DNA of 64,000 nucleotides from Hyphomicrobium sp. (lineage in GTDB: Bacteria > Pseudomonadota > Alphaproteobacteria > Rhizobiales > Hyphomicrobiaceae): NCBI RefSeq assembly GCF_019753045.1, contig NZ_JAIELN010000017.1, forward strand, positions 81,556 to 145,555, in the 5' to 3' direction. Shown piece after piece: positions 18,875 to 27,241 of this stretch (the stretch's first letter is position 1; every line of letters begins with the position of its first letter). Below the pieces are notes generated by a model. It ran no database searches, had not been told where the DNA came from, and worked only from the letters and a program-made list of their open reading frames with translations. A program made the translations under genes and the position numbers.

Positions 18875-19869
18875 CGAGCGCGCTCCTTGGTTTCAGTCGA
18901 GACGGCATCCGAGCTCGACGATATCCAGCGGTAGCCCGTCGCCGAACCGTTGAGGCGCATCAGCAGCGACAGCAGAGGTTCGGACGCCGGACGGTCGGTG
19001 TGATGCGTGAGGAGCGACCAGCCGAACCGCTTCGCCATTTCCGCGAGTTCGGCCCGATGGGCGGCGAACCGCTCCTGATACTTCTGACGCAGCGTTTCGG
19101 CGCGGTCGGCGACCCAGCGTTGGTTGCCGGAGGGTGTCGTGAATTCCGTGCGGCCTTGATAGGGCAGCGTTTCTTCCGCCGGATCGAGGACCTGCACCAA
19201 GTGGCCGCCGACGCCGTTACCTGCGTAGCCTTCCAGGCGTTCGCGGATGGCGTGCACCGGGGCGAGAAAGTCGCTGAAGAGGATGAGGCCCGAAAAGCGA
19301 TTGAGACCGGCATTCGGCGGCAGGCTTTTCTGCGTCAGATCCGATTTGGCGTTGACGATGATCGTCTCGGCAATGCGCGTCACGGCGTTGCGGTTCGCGG
19401 TCGGCAGCGTCTGCGCGAGAAGGGCGACCCGTTCGCCGCCGCGCACCAAGAGTTCGGCCGAGGCGAGCGCCAGCACAAGCGCGCGGTCGCGCTTCGTCAC
19501 GTTCGACAGATGGCTTTTGAAATCCATCGACGGCGAGACGTCCGGCCAGAGATAAAGCGTGTGCGCCGCTTCCCATTCGCGTTCGCGAACGTAGAGATGA
19601 TCGGAGCCCGCGGAGCGCCGCCAGTCGACGAGGCTCGCATTCTCGCCAGCCTGATATTGCCGGAACTGCCAGAACGTTTCGCCGGGACCCGCGCGCCTGC
19701 GCCCGTGAATGCCCTGCGCGACGGTCGAGGCGATGCGCGCCGCTTCCATCAGCAACTCCGGCATGCGATCGACCAGCGAGACGGCTTCGCGCTCGAGCCC
19801 CAGAACGCGCCGGCTTTCCGCGGTTGGGCCTTCGCTTCCGCCGCTTGTCCGCCCTAGTGGGCTCGCCAT
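18871..19869 (-). CDS. DUF58 domain protein
   Basis: A 332-residue soluble protein of the DUF58 family, with the family core GIHGRRRAGPGETFWQFRQY, ASLVDWRRSAGSDHLYVREREWE and a VWA-type metal-site segment LWPDVSPSMDFKS. DUF58 proteins nearly always sit next to MoxR AAA+ ATPases and are thought to act as their substrate or adaptor. Here the gene begins 8 bases after the end of moxR and overlaps the DUF4159 gene by 4 bases. No membrane helix is seen. Confidence 0.9.
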   Translation of the reverse strand: MASPLGRTSGGSEGPTAESRRVLGLEREAVSLVDRMPELLMEAARIASTVAQGIHGRRRAGPGETFWQFRQYQAGENASLVDWRRSAGSDHLYVREREWEAAHTLYLWPDVSPSMDFKSHLSNVTKRDRALVLALASAELLVRGGERVALLAQTLPTANRNAVTRIAETIIVNAKSDLTQKSLPPNAGLNRFSGLILFSDFLAPVHAIRERLEGYAGNGVGGHLVQVLDPAEETLPYQGRTEFTTPSGNQRWVADRAETLRQKYQERFAAHRAELAEMAKRFGWSLLTHHTDRPASEPLLSLLMRLNGSATGYRWISSSSDAVSTETKERAR

Positions 19870-19877
19870 GCGTGCAC

Positions 19878-20876
19878 CTACTCCACGGCCGCCGCGAGAC
19901 GCGCGATGATATGAGTGAGGTCTTCGCCTTCGGCGCGGGCGGCGAATGTCAGCGCCATGCGGTGCTTCAGGATCGGCTCGGCGAGTGCGACGACGTCATC
20001 TACGGACGGCGCGAGGCGGCCATCGATGAGAGCTTTCGCGCGGACGGCGAGCATCAGCGCCTGGCTGGCGCGGGGTCCCGGACCCCAGGCGACGAAGCGG
20101 TCGGTGTCGTTGTTCGCGCCGGTGCCTGGACGGGCCGAGCGCACGAGCTTCAGGATCGCTTCGACGACCTTGTCCGGCACAGGGATCTGGCGGACAAGGC
20201 GCTGGGTCGCCATCAGTTCCTGCGCGGAGATGACGGCTTCGAGCTTCGGCGTTTCGGTGCCGGTCGTCGCGTAGAGCATGCGGCGCTCGGCGGCGAGATC
20301 GGGATAGCTGACGTCGACCTGCAGCAGGAACCGGTCGAGCTGCGCTTCGGGAAGCGGATACGTTCCTTCCTGTTCGAGCGGGTTCTGCGTCGCGAGCACG
20401 TGGAACGGCGCGGGCGTATCGTGGCGCTGGCCTGCGACGGTGACGTGATGCTCCTGCATCGCCTGCAGCAGCGCCGACTGCGTCTTCGGAGACGCGCGGT
20501 TGATTTCGTCCGCCATCAGCAGCTGCGTGAAGATCGGGCCCTTGATGAAACGGAACGAGCGGCCGCGGCCGGGTTCGTCTTCCAGCACTTCGGAGCCGAT
20601 GATGTCAGATGGCATCAAGTCGGGCGTAAACTGAATGCGCTTGGCGTCGAGGCCCAGCACCTTGCCGAGCGTTTCGACGAGCAGCGTTTTCGCGAGCCCC
20701 GGAACGCCGATGAGCAGCGCGTGTCCGCCTGAGAGGATCGTGATGAGCGTGCGCTCGATGACCAGATCCTGTCCGAAGATGACGGACGCGGCAGCCTTGT
20801 GCGCGCGCTGCACGCGTTCGGCAGCGGCTTCGAGCCGCGGCACGATATCGGTGTGGGTTTCGACGACAGTGCTCAT
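19878..20876 (-). CDS. MoxR-family AAA+ ATPase
   Basis: 332 residues. Walker A is GVPGLAKT (near 60), Walker B and sensor motifs follow in LLMADEINRASPKTQSALLQ and VLATQNPLEQEGTYPLPEAQ, and the C-terminal lid carries WGPGPRASQALML. MoxR ATPases act with VWA proteins as chaperones that mature enzymes or keep envelope stress tolerance. The ATG at 20876 (MSTVVETHTD) fits the family; the frame extends 41 codons upstream into basic sequence without support. First gene of the minus-strand run; divergent from the DUF1285 gene. Confidence 0.93.
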   Translation of the reverse strand: MSTVVETHTDIVPRLEAAAERVQRAHKAAASVIFGQDLVIERTLITILSGGHALLIGVPGLAKTLLVETLGKVLGLDAKRIQFTPDLMPSDIIGSEVLEDEPGRGRSFRFIKGPIFTQLLMADEINRASPKTQSALLQAMQEHHVTVAGQRHDTPAPFHVLATQNPLEQEGTYPLPEAQLDRFLLQVDVSYPDLAAERRMLYATTGTETPKLEAVISAQELMATQRLVRQIPVPDKVVEAILKLVRSARPGTGANNDTDRFVAWGPGPRASQALMLAVRAKALIDGRLAPSVDDVVALAEPILKHRMALTFAARAEGEDLTHIIARLAAAVE

Positions 20877-21064
20877 AAGGGAGGCCTCGCGCGGCAGCTT
20901 CTTGTCATTCTTTGTGGCAAAAACGCCTTTGGAAACAACGGCCGAGGAATGGCGTTCCCGGCGGTGGCGTGAACCTAGACGATCCTGCCCGGCCCTCATA
21001 GGGTCAAGTGAACGTTACGTTAGGATGTTGCACTCTTTGAGGCCCGCGATTGCGCGGAACGTAA

Positions 21065-21691
21065 ATGGCGAATGAAAAATCGGACGTTAGCCGTCTGAAC
21101 GTGGAGTCTGATGCACATCCGTCGCAGCCGTCATCGGGCCTCGAAGCGCTGCTGCGGGCCGCTTCCGAGGGCGCGGGAGCGGGCGGGGAGAAGACCGTCA
21201 GACCTGTGGAAAAGTGGAACCCGCCCTACTGCGGCGACATCGGCATGAAGATCCGCCGCGACGGCACCTGGACGTACCAGGGCAGCCCAATCGGGCGCAT
21301 CGCGCTCGTCAAGCTGTTCGCCTCGATCCTTCGGAAGGACGACGACGGCCGGACCTATCTCGTCACGCCCGCGGAGAAGGTCGACGTCGAGGTGGAGGAC
21401 GCGCCGTTCCTCGCCGTCGAGATGGCGGCGGTGGGCGAGGGCCGTGCGCGGACGATTACGCTTCGAACGAACGTCGATGATGTGGTGACGATCGGGCCTG
21501 AGCATCCGCTGCGGTTCCAGCCGTCGGAGCCTGATGGTGGATTGAAACCCTACGTGCTCGTGCGCGGGAGGCTGGAGGCGCTTTGTACGCGTGCGGTCTA
21601 TGCGGAGCTGGTGGAGCTGGCGGAAGTGGGTGAGAGCGGTGGGGATGAGGTGGGTGTGTGGAGTGGGGGGAAGTGGTGGCGGATGGGGTGA
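21065..21691 (+). CDS. DUF1285 family protein
   Basis: 208 residues. The core (about 45-190) has the DUF1285 pattern: WNPPYCGDIGMKIRRDGTW, GSPIGRIALVKLFASILRKD, YLVTPAEKVDVEVEDAPF and RTNVDDVVTIG. It is a conserved soluble protein of unknown role. In related genomes, as I recall, it lies near MoxR genes and CoA pyrophosphatase/CCA transferase genes; here it is divergent from moxR (188-base gap) and followed by a foreign-looking gene instead. The C-terminal tail is Gly/Glu/Trp-rich. Confidence 0.85.
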   Translation: MANEKSDVSRLNVESDAHPSQPSSGLEALLRAASEGAGAGGEKTVRPVEKWNPPYCGDIGMKIRRDGTWTYQGSPIGRIALVKLFASILRKDDDGRTYLVTPAEKVDVEVEDAPFLAVEMAAVGEGRARTITLRTNVDDVVTIGPEHPLRFQPSEPDGGLKPYVLVRGRLEALCTRAVYAELVELAEVGESGGDEVGVWSGGKWWRMG

Positions 21692-21753
21692 GGGGTTGTC
21701 GCCAAAACTTCTAGTGCTCGATTTTATTCCACAGGTTTCGAACCTAACTACTC

Positions 21754-23280
21754 TTATACTCTCAGAAATTCATGCACGCGATCGGCCAAGGGGTTGCGCG
21801 TTTGAGTCATCCGTCCGGCTCGATGCGTCGACATCACTGCACCTAACGGTGACGCATGATGTTCGTCGGAAAGGGAATTGCGAAGAAGATCAAACACACC
21901 TTCGGGTGTGTAAATTGTCAACAGCTTTTCAATTTCATCGGCATTACATAGAATGGTCCGTCCTACCGCCGAGGCAGCGTCAGACAGCTCATCGGCGTCC
22001 AGCAATACGCGGGCACGATCAACGATGTCGCGTTTAACATCGTGTCCAAGAAAAACCCAATCATCGAGGGTTACCACGACGTTTAGCAAATCGTCGGGAT
22101 ATTGAAGGTCAAGCTCCGGGATCTCATTGCTTAAGCGGAAGTCAAACTCGCAAACCTGCTTTATGCCTCTTGCGATATCCTCGATCACCCTTGAACGCTC
22201 GGGTGTGTCCCCTAGGGTAGTTTGGACGGGTAGTGGGAGTTTGATGGCTTTACACTCTATAACGAGCCTCACGATATTCCCTTGACACACCAATACGTCA
22301 GGAGTCCTTCGGGGGCGTGCGGCGCTGCCGTAGGTTAAATCGCCAACAATTGTGCAGTTGATAAATTTGGCTGCGAACAGATCTCGAATATACTGTTCAA
22401 ACGCTATGCCAATTAGATTTCTGTCCCTGACTTCGCGGTCTCCGATAACATCGTAGTATAATCCTGATGATATTCTCCATTTTAAAAGCAATTCCATGGG
22501 ACGCATATAAGAGGTAATGCCATTTGACATATTTCTTATGATGGGGGTGCGGCGCAGCACGCCACGGCGATAGGCGGTCGATCCTCCTTGAGCGATCACT
22601 TCACGCGAAGATTCTTCAAGTTCGTCTATTGGAGCGCTTAGTAAATGCATTACGGTGTCAACATCTTGTTGAGAAATATTAGGGTGGTCCGATATCTGAA
22701 TTCTTTCAGTCTGCATCTGTGAGTTGAACAAGTGATTCCAAGTGATCCCGACAGAGAGGATTTTATCGACGCTGACCCCCATCAATCGTTCAAATATTCT
22801 GGATAGATCGGTGCCGCGAAAAATTGACCACCAACGGACGTACTCTGCGCCGTCCCAATTTTGCGGTTGCCAGCGAAATTGACGATATCCAATCCGCGAC
22901 ATCTCGCGAAGTATCTGCCCCTCTTCAGCAAATAGAGCGTATTCGGCATCTTCGATGGTTCGGATGCAATTCGCTGTGGTCGCTATTAGAGCCCAGGATC
23001 TTGCATTCGCAATCCTCTGCCCCCTATTTCCCCGCACATAAAGAAGTTCGGTGAGAAGCGTTTCGAGTTCCCATGGATAAATCGCATGTGCGTTCCCATA
23101 CTCCGGCGTCAAAGCTTCGGGGGGGAAATTGTAGCCGCTGGGCTGAACAAAATCGGGATCATATCGCGCGCGATCTAGCACCCAGACTGTGCGCAGCAGT
23201 GATGGCTTGTCAGTTCGAGAAAGAAGCTTTCGCAATCTTTTGCGGGCTCTATCACGTCGAAGTCGTTGGCCATCGCACAT
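21754..23280 (-). CDS. Orphan protein with PD-(D/E)XK nuclease-like pattern, probably horizontally acquired
   Basis: 508 residues, soluble. I do not recognise a named family. About two thirds in, the order FEQYIRDLFAAKF ... RRTPDVLVCQGNIVRLVIECK matches the PD-(D/E)XK nuclease arrangement (Glu on a helix, Asp on a strand, then E-C-K). The rest is helical. Codon use is clearly less GC-rich than in neighbours, with AT-rich runs around 22400-22700. It stands alone, convergent with DUF1285 and flanked by repeats. A TAA lies just before the ATG at 23280, so the start cannot be further upstream; no ribosome binding site is evident. A defence or restriction-like role is a guess. Confidence 0.65.
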   Translation of the reverse strand: MCDGQRLRRDRARKRLRKLLSRTDKPSLLRTVWVLDRARYDPDFVQPSGYNFPPEALTPEYGNAHAIYPWELETLLTELLYVRGNRGQRIANARSWALIATTANCIRTIEDAEYALFAEEGQILREMSRIGYRQFRWQPQNWDGAEYVRWWSIFRGTDLSRIFERLMGVSVDKILSVGITWNHLFNSQMQTERIQISDHPNISQQDVDTVMHLLSAPIDELEESSREVIAQGGSTAYRRGVLRRTPIIRNMSNGITSYMRPMELLLKWRISSGLYYDVIGDREVRDRNLIGIAFEQYIRDLFAAKFINCTIVGDLTYGSAARPRRTPDVLVCQGNIVRLVIECKAIKLPLPVQTTLGDTPERSRVIEDIARGIKQVCEFDFRLSNEIPELDLQYPDDLLNVVVTLDDWVFLGHDVKRDIVDRARVLLDADELSDAASAVGRTILCNADEIEKLLTIYTPEGVFDLLRNSLSDEHHASPLGAVMSTHRAGRMTQTRNPLADRVHEFLRV

Positions 23281-23519
23281 GGATTATGTTCCGACTAACG
23301 GGGGCGAGTCCGAAGAGGGTAATATATCTAATTAGCTGGTAATGGTTCTTTTTTAGGTCGCGATTCGATGCCTTGTTATGCCCCTCCGAAACGACTACGA
23401 CGGCGAAATGACTTTGTCGTTTGGGATGTGCCCCACGCTTAAACTTATCCCCGGTCATTGTGCGCACGGCGCACTCCTTTTGTCCGGCCGTGACTTGCAA
23501 GTGCGCTCAACTCAACCTT

Positions 23520-23666
23520 CGTCATCCTCGAACGCGTGAGAGCAGCGATGCGCGTTCGGGGATCCAGCGTTAGAAGCGCCGGAGGCTCGATATTGCGTCT
23601 TCGACGAGTCTCACGCTGGATCCCCGACCTTCGACGCGGTTTCACCGCGCTCGGTCGAGGATGACG
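23520..23666. repeat. MITE-like palindromic element
   Basis: The ends CGTCATCCTCGA and TCGAGGATGACG are inverted copies, and GGATCCAGCG near 23570 mirrors CGCTGGATCC near 23613. The unit is 147 bases. It is related to the element at 11129-11252. Confidence 0.6.
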
Positions 23667-23710
23667 GGAGCGTAGCGCAGGCTACCGCTGTGCGTGTGCG
23701 CTGCACGTTG

Positions 23711-23739
23711 GCTGGATCCCGGCCTTCGCCGGGATGACG
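23711..23739. repeat. Half-element with GGGATGACG end
   Basis: GCTGGATCCCGGCCTTCGCC followed by GGGATGACG matches the right end of the element at 11129-11252 almost exactly. It lacks a left partner apart from the neighbouring 23520-23666 element, so the two may form one compound repeat. Confidence 0.55.
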
Positions 23740-24176
23740 GTGGGGAAGCAGTGCCGCCTTAACTGCGTTTCGAGACGGTCACCGAAAACTTATCCCCGCT
23801 CTCGTCCGCGCTCGCATACTTCCCGCATCTTGCCACGCTGACAAAGGGCATGAGCTCGTGCCGCGAGACGTGTGTGGTGAAGAGCATGCGGGGTCGCGCG
23901 GAGAAATCGGTATGCCGCGGGTTCGCTGCCTGCCGCGCGCGGGCCTCTGAGGAGGCGGCGCGGTGAAACGCCTTCTCGAAAGGAGATGCGGGGGCGGATG
24001 GCGGGTTCGACGGCTCAGGGGTCGCTTTTCACAGGCGATCCGCACTCATACGAGAGGCGCCGGACGCAAGGGCCGGAGCCGAGGCGGAGAGTTGGCATGC
24101 ACGGGGCGGCATCGGTCCGCATCCCAAATCCAACTGCAAAGAGCGAGGCCGTGCCGCCCCGTCCCTTTGTTGTTTT

Positions 24177-24217
24177 GTGCACGGCGACTCGCCTCCGGCG
24201 AGCCGGCCGCCGTGCAC
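24177..24217 (+). repeat. Palindromic REP-like element, copy 2
   Basis: Outer arms GTGCACGGCG (24177-24186) and CGCCGTGCAC (24208-24217) pair perfectly. The inner hairpin is CTCGCC-TCC-GGCGAG (24188-24202), followed by the conserved CCGGC. Both stems are intact. Confidence 0.75.
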
Positions 24218-24391
24218 GTTTGCTGTTTCTCTTTTCGAGATCCGCGAGCTGGCCGTCGCGGACGCTTGCCGTCGCGCCGGATGGATGCGCATGCGTGGAA
24301 TGGGCGCGAGCGATGCGGGTGGTGATGGTCGCGATGAGATGTCGTGTGGAGTGGTGGCGTGTGGTGGGGGTAGGTGAGGGGCTTGCGTGGT

Positions 24392-24940
24392 TTATCCTCG
24401 CTTTTGAAGCCAGGTTCCGCCCTTTTGGTCCGCCTCGGCTGCGCATGCATTCGCTAGAGCAATGAGTTCTCCGGCTCGTTGTTGGAGATGAACCAGCTTG
24501 ATGACGCGCTCCACCTCCATGAGGCGGCCCGGCTGAAACGGGAAAACCGTCCTCCCATTTCGATCGATATTCCAATGGCAGAGAATTTTGAGATCGCCGT
24601 CGCCGGCCGCCCCTTCTTTGATGACTTCGGCCACGATGTCGTCGACCGGCAGGACCTCAGAAAAGCCTCCGCCGTAGCCGACGAACACATGAATCTGCGC
24701 GAGGTTTTGACGTTTGCGCAGCGCGTTCGACAGGATGACATGACTGTGCATCGCCCGCAGCGCTTCCTTGAAGTCGTCGCGCATCATGAGCAGCAAAGAT
24801 GTTCCGCGATCCTGATCCGGAATGCTTACTTGCCGTTTCTCGCTATCGGCCAAGCTATGCCACATGATCCTCTCGACATCGTATTCCATGTCGATTGCAT
24901 GCGCGGCGAAATTGGAAATTTGAATGGAAGGTGCCGACAT
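24392..24940 (-). CDS. Conserved-looking hypothetical protein
   Basis: A 182-residue soluble protein starting MSAPSIQISN, with ATG at 24940 and AAAGGA upstream (a TTG two codons earlier is possible). It has mixed alpha/beta composition, with segments DMEYDVERIMWHSLADSEK, LLLMMRDDFKEALRAMHSHV and HVFVGYGGGFSEVLPVDD. No signal peptide or membrane helix. I know no family for it. Codon use is like the core genes, unlike the gene at 21754. Confidence 0.6.
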   Translation of the reverse strand: MSAPSIQISNFAAHAIDMEYDVERIMWHSLADSEKRQVSIPDQDRGTSLLLMMRDDFKEALRAMHSHVILSNALRKRQNLAQIHVFVGYGGGFSEVLPVDDIVAEVIKEGAAGDGDLKILCHWNIDRNGRTVFPFQPGRLMEVERVIKLVHLQQRAGELIALANACAAEADQKGGTWLQKRG

Positions 24941-24985
24941 ACCCAAATCCTTTGAGATAAATCCTGAATGGCTTCCGGCGCTCGA

Positions 24986-25519
24986 TTATCCGTTCAACCA
25001 AAGAAGGTCGGCTTTGGAGAGTTGATCACGTGCGGGCTGGAGCCGGACTGGACGCGGTGCATTTTCAAAGCTTCGAGCAACGGGCCGCTGTGCTTGCGCA
25101 CGCCGCGCAACGCGTCGTTGTTTTGTTGTGTGTTTGGGAGAAGCGCTCCCCGGTTGGACAAGACTTGGTTCGAAAAGGGCCGCTGCGAAAATATACGGTA
25201 CGTGAACGTTGCTAATTGCCGACGCCGCAGCAGGTTCCGGGCGTTTAGAAACGTCGCTCCTGGTCTCGGCGTCGTCGAAAAATCTGGCGCTGAGGGTTTC
25301 CGCAGCCGTACGGCTTTCGGACGTGATGAAAGTCGCGTCACGCACGGCGGTGAGAAATGCCCCGAGCGTTCCCGGTGAGACGAAGGCGGGCAGGATATTT
25401 CCCGGCGCAGCGACGGGTTGTGGCGATCCCAACGGGCCGGGAAGAGAGCGCGCGGTGCTGGTCTGAGTGACGCAAATGACCGCGATCGCGGCCCATGGCA
25501 GGAGGGGAAGAATACGCAT
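24986..25519 (-). CDS. Secreted or periplasmic protein, unknown
   Basis: 177 residues beginning MRILPLLPWAAIAVICVTQT, a clear signal peptide, with GGAG 8 bases before the ATG at 25519. The mature part is Pro/Ala/Ser-rich with a basic C-terminal third (KQRRVARRAQAQRPVARS). No domain recognised. Length and composition suggest a flexible periplasmic protein. It lies 45 bases upstream of the 182-residue gene on the same strand, so the pair may be co-transcribed. Confidence 0.55.
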   Translation of the reverse strand: MRILPLLPWAAIAVICVTQTSTARSLPGPLGSPQPVAAPGNILPAFVSPGTLGAFLTAVRDATFITSESRTAAETLSARFFDDAETRSDVSKRPEPAAASAISNVHVPYIFAAALFEPSLVQPGSASPKHTTKQRRVARRAQAQRPVARSFENAPRPVRLQPARDQLSKADLLWLNG

Positions 25520-25866
25520 AGCGGGCTCCGAATACGCTTGCAAACGCGGTGTGATTTTGCACACCGTCGCGCAATACTCTGAAATCCCGCAAGGCCAAGC
25601 TTATACGCAAACTGGGTCAAAAGAATGACGTGGCTTGAGCATTTCCGTCGTCTTTTTCATTTCGCCGGCGCCCGCTTCAAGCGCGATCAACCGACAGAAA
25701 TAGTCTGACGACATCCTATTGCAGCATTGTGATACACAGCGCAGCGTCGGTTCGCTCGGTCGAGGATGACGGAAGCCGTTGCTTAGCTGCTTGCCGCTGC
25801 ATAGAAGGTGCGCGACGATGCGTTTTCGGGGCGGGGACACGGGTATTTTTCAGAGGGTGCAGTGAA
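25520..25866. other. Intergenic region with a repeat fragment
   Basis: No gene supported. It contains a 20-base fragment at 25753-25772 identical to 23648-23667, the right end of a MITE-like element. The remainder carries the promoters of two divergent small genes. Confidence 0.5.
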
Positions 25867-26193
25867 ATGGCGGACGGTTTCGATTGGCTCGAGCCGTGGT
25901 ATCCGGTCGAAGACAAGGCCATCTGCGCGGGTCTCGAAGCCCAGCTTCGGCTCGAAGTCTCGAGCCGTCACGTTCTCTACGGCGAGGCCGTTCGGCTGAT
26001 CGCACGGCGCGATGACACCGACGACGCATTATTCCGTCTCGCCGATGGCCGCGTCGCGGAAGTCCATATGACGTGGAGCAAGCGGACCGAGCCCGATCCG
26101 CGCTGGCCAGCGACTGGGATATTCGCGTCCCTCGATGATTGGGCTCGCGACAGCATGCTGCCGCTCCACCGAGAGCTATCGGAAATTTCCTGA
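25867..26193 (+). CDS. Small conserved-looking soluble protein, unknown
   Basis: 109 residues from the ATG at 25867 (MADGFDWLEPWYPV), with an AGAGGG ribosome binding site 8 bases upstream. The frame is open further back, to 25729, but that part is Cys/Arg-rich and unsupported. The protein is acidic with many Trp (WLEPWYPV, HMTWSKR, DPRWPATG, LDDWARD) and ends in a helix. It resembles small uncharacterised proteins of Hyphomicrobiales; I cannot assign a function. Confidence 0.7.
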   Translation: MADGFDWLEPWYPVEDKAICAGLEAQLRLEVSSRHVLYGEAVRLIARRDDTDDALFRLADGRVAEVHMTWSKRTEPDPRWPATGIFASLDDWARDSMLPLHRELSEIS

Positions 26194-26393
26194 GCGCCTG
26201 GCGGCTGGGCGGACGTTAGCAAAGCGATGACCGAATCCTGAACGGTCTGTGAACTCCCTATTCCGAAACGGTTCAACCGAAGGCGCGCAATCTGCGCTGC
26301 GTCGGGTGGCATCCCTTTTCAATTATCCCGAACGGCAAAAGCGCGAGGACGCCGCTGAGCCAACGCATTCAACGCGTCTCCATGGAGAGTCAC

Positions 26394-26771
26394 GTGAATA
26401 GGATTTTTCCCGCTATCGCTCTAGCCGCCGGTGTCGCTGCAACCTCGATGTCCACGGCTTACGCTTATGACTACAATACTCACATACGCACAGATCGGAA
26501 CGACATTCGCCGAGATAGCGCCGCAATCGCCAGCGATGTGCGCCATATCGATGAGGAACGCCAGGAGCTCAGCGATGCGCGCCGCCATGCGCGCTGGGCG
26601 TGGTTGCATGACGAAGTCTGGGCCGCCCATGAGGCCAGGGAAAATGCCCGTGAAGAGGCCGTCGAGCTTCGCGGGGCAGAGCAAAAGTTCAATCGGGACG
26701 TGACGGACATTCGTCACGACCGCGAGGACCTCAGCGAAGACTACCGCTCGCGGCGCGGATGGTGGAACTGA
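26394..26771 (+). CDS. Small periplasmic charged helical protein
   Basis: About 125 residues. A GTG at 26394 with GGAGAG 4 bases upstream gives a signal peptide NRIFPAIALAAGVAATSMST ending AYA; an in-frame ATG at 26382 is the alternative start. The mature part is highly charged and helical, with repeated D-R-x-D-I patterns (TDRNDIRRD, DVTDIRHDREDL), and may form a coiled coil. It is followed after 47 bases by the PsiF-like gene. Function unknown; possibly a stress-related periplasmic protein. Confidence 0.68.
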   Translation: MNRIFPAIALAAGVAATSMSTAYAYDYNTHIRTDRNDIRRDSAAIASDVRHIDEERQELSDARRHARWAWLHDEVWAAHEARENAREEAVELRGAEQKFNRDVTDIRHDREDLSEDYRSRRGWWN

Positions 26772-26818
26772 CACGCCGTGCAACGTAACTGATCCGAAAA
26801 AACTAAAGGAATGACGAC

Positions 26819-27130
26819 ATGAAATCTTTCACGACATTGCTGGCGGCCGTTGCGATTGCGGCCACGTCGACTGGGGCTTTCGCTGCAGATTCGAAATCCA
26901 AACCGAAGACGCCTGAGTCGATCGAATGCTCGAAGCAGGCCGACGCAAAGGGCTTGCACGGCAAGGAGCGTGTCAAATTCCGCGCCCAGTGCAAAAAGGA
27001 CCTGAAAGCGAAATCGGCGGCCGGCTCTTCGGCTGCGACGACGCCAGCGGCAGCGGCCGACAAGTCTAGCGCGACACCGGCTCCGGCGAAGGCCGACAAT
27101 TCAGCGGCGACTGCCAAGACGCAAAATTAA
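26819..27130 (+). CDS. PsiF-repeat-like secreted protein
   Basis: 103 residues: signal peptide (1-22, ending GAFA), one PsiF-type repeat (ECSKQADAKGLHGKERVKFR followed by AQC) with its paired cysteines, then a low-complexity Ala/Ser/Thr/Lys tail. PsiF proteins are small periplasmic proteins induced by phosphate starvation in enterobacteria; the function is unknown. AAAGGA precedes the ATG. Two REP-like elements follow the stop. Confidence 0.75.
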   Translation: MKSFTTLLAAVAIAATSTGAFAADSKSKPKTPESIECSKQADAKGLHGKERVKFRAQCKKDLKAKSAAGSSAATTPAAAADKSSATPAPAKADNSAATAKTQN

Positions 27131-27144
27131 TAGTCTTTTGTTTT

Positions 27145-27177
27145 GCGATCGGCGACTCCGCTCCGCGGAGCCGGCCG
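27145..27177 (+). repeat. Palindromic REP-like element, copy 3
   Basis: The inner hairpin CTCCGC-TCC-GCGGAG (27156-27170) and conserved CCGGCC are intact. Its own right outer arm is missing, but its left arm GCGATCGGCG can pair, with one mismatch, with the right arm of copy 4. Copies 3 and 4 therefore may form one compound structure. It lies 14 bases after the PsiF-like gene stop. Confidence 0.65.
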
Positions 27178-27190
27178 TAGTTTTTGAGTT

Positions 27191-27231
27191 GTGATCGGCG
27201 ACACGCGTTCCGCGCGCCGGCCGCCGATCAC
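27191..27231 (+). repeat. Palindromic REP-like element, copy 4
   Basis: Outer arms GTGATCGGCG (27191-27200) and CGCCGATCAC (27222-27231) pair perfectly. The inner hairpin CACGCG-TTC-CGCGCG has one mismatch. It ends 10 bases before the stop of the convergent arylsulfatase gene. Confidence 0.72.
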
Positions 27232-27241
27232 ACCTGCTGTG

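Larger units (their letters stand above)
23281..24391. other. Repeat-rich accessory region without a supported gene
   Basis: This 1.1 kb stretch contains MITE-like palindromes (23520-23739), a GC-rich part with long frames on both strands that read as low-complexity Arg/Pro/Ala strings, a large inverted repeat (24101-24110 with 24153-24162) and one REP-like element. No frame shows protein-like composition. I call no gene. Confidence 0.55.

Noticed and set aside
23986..24465. Plus-strand frame of 159 codons in the repeat region
   Set aside because: Includes a palindromic REP-like element and overlaps the start of another gene's 3' end; composition is not protein-like.
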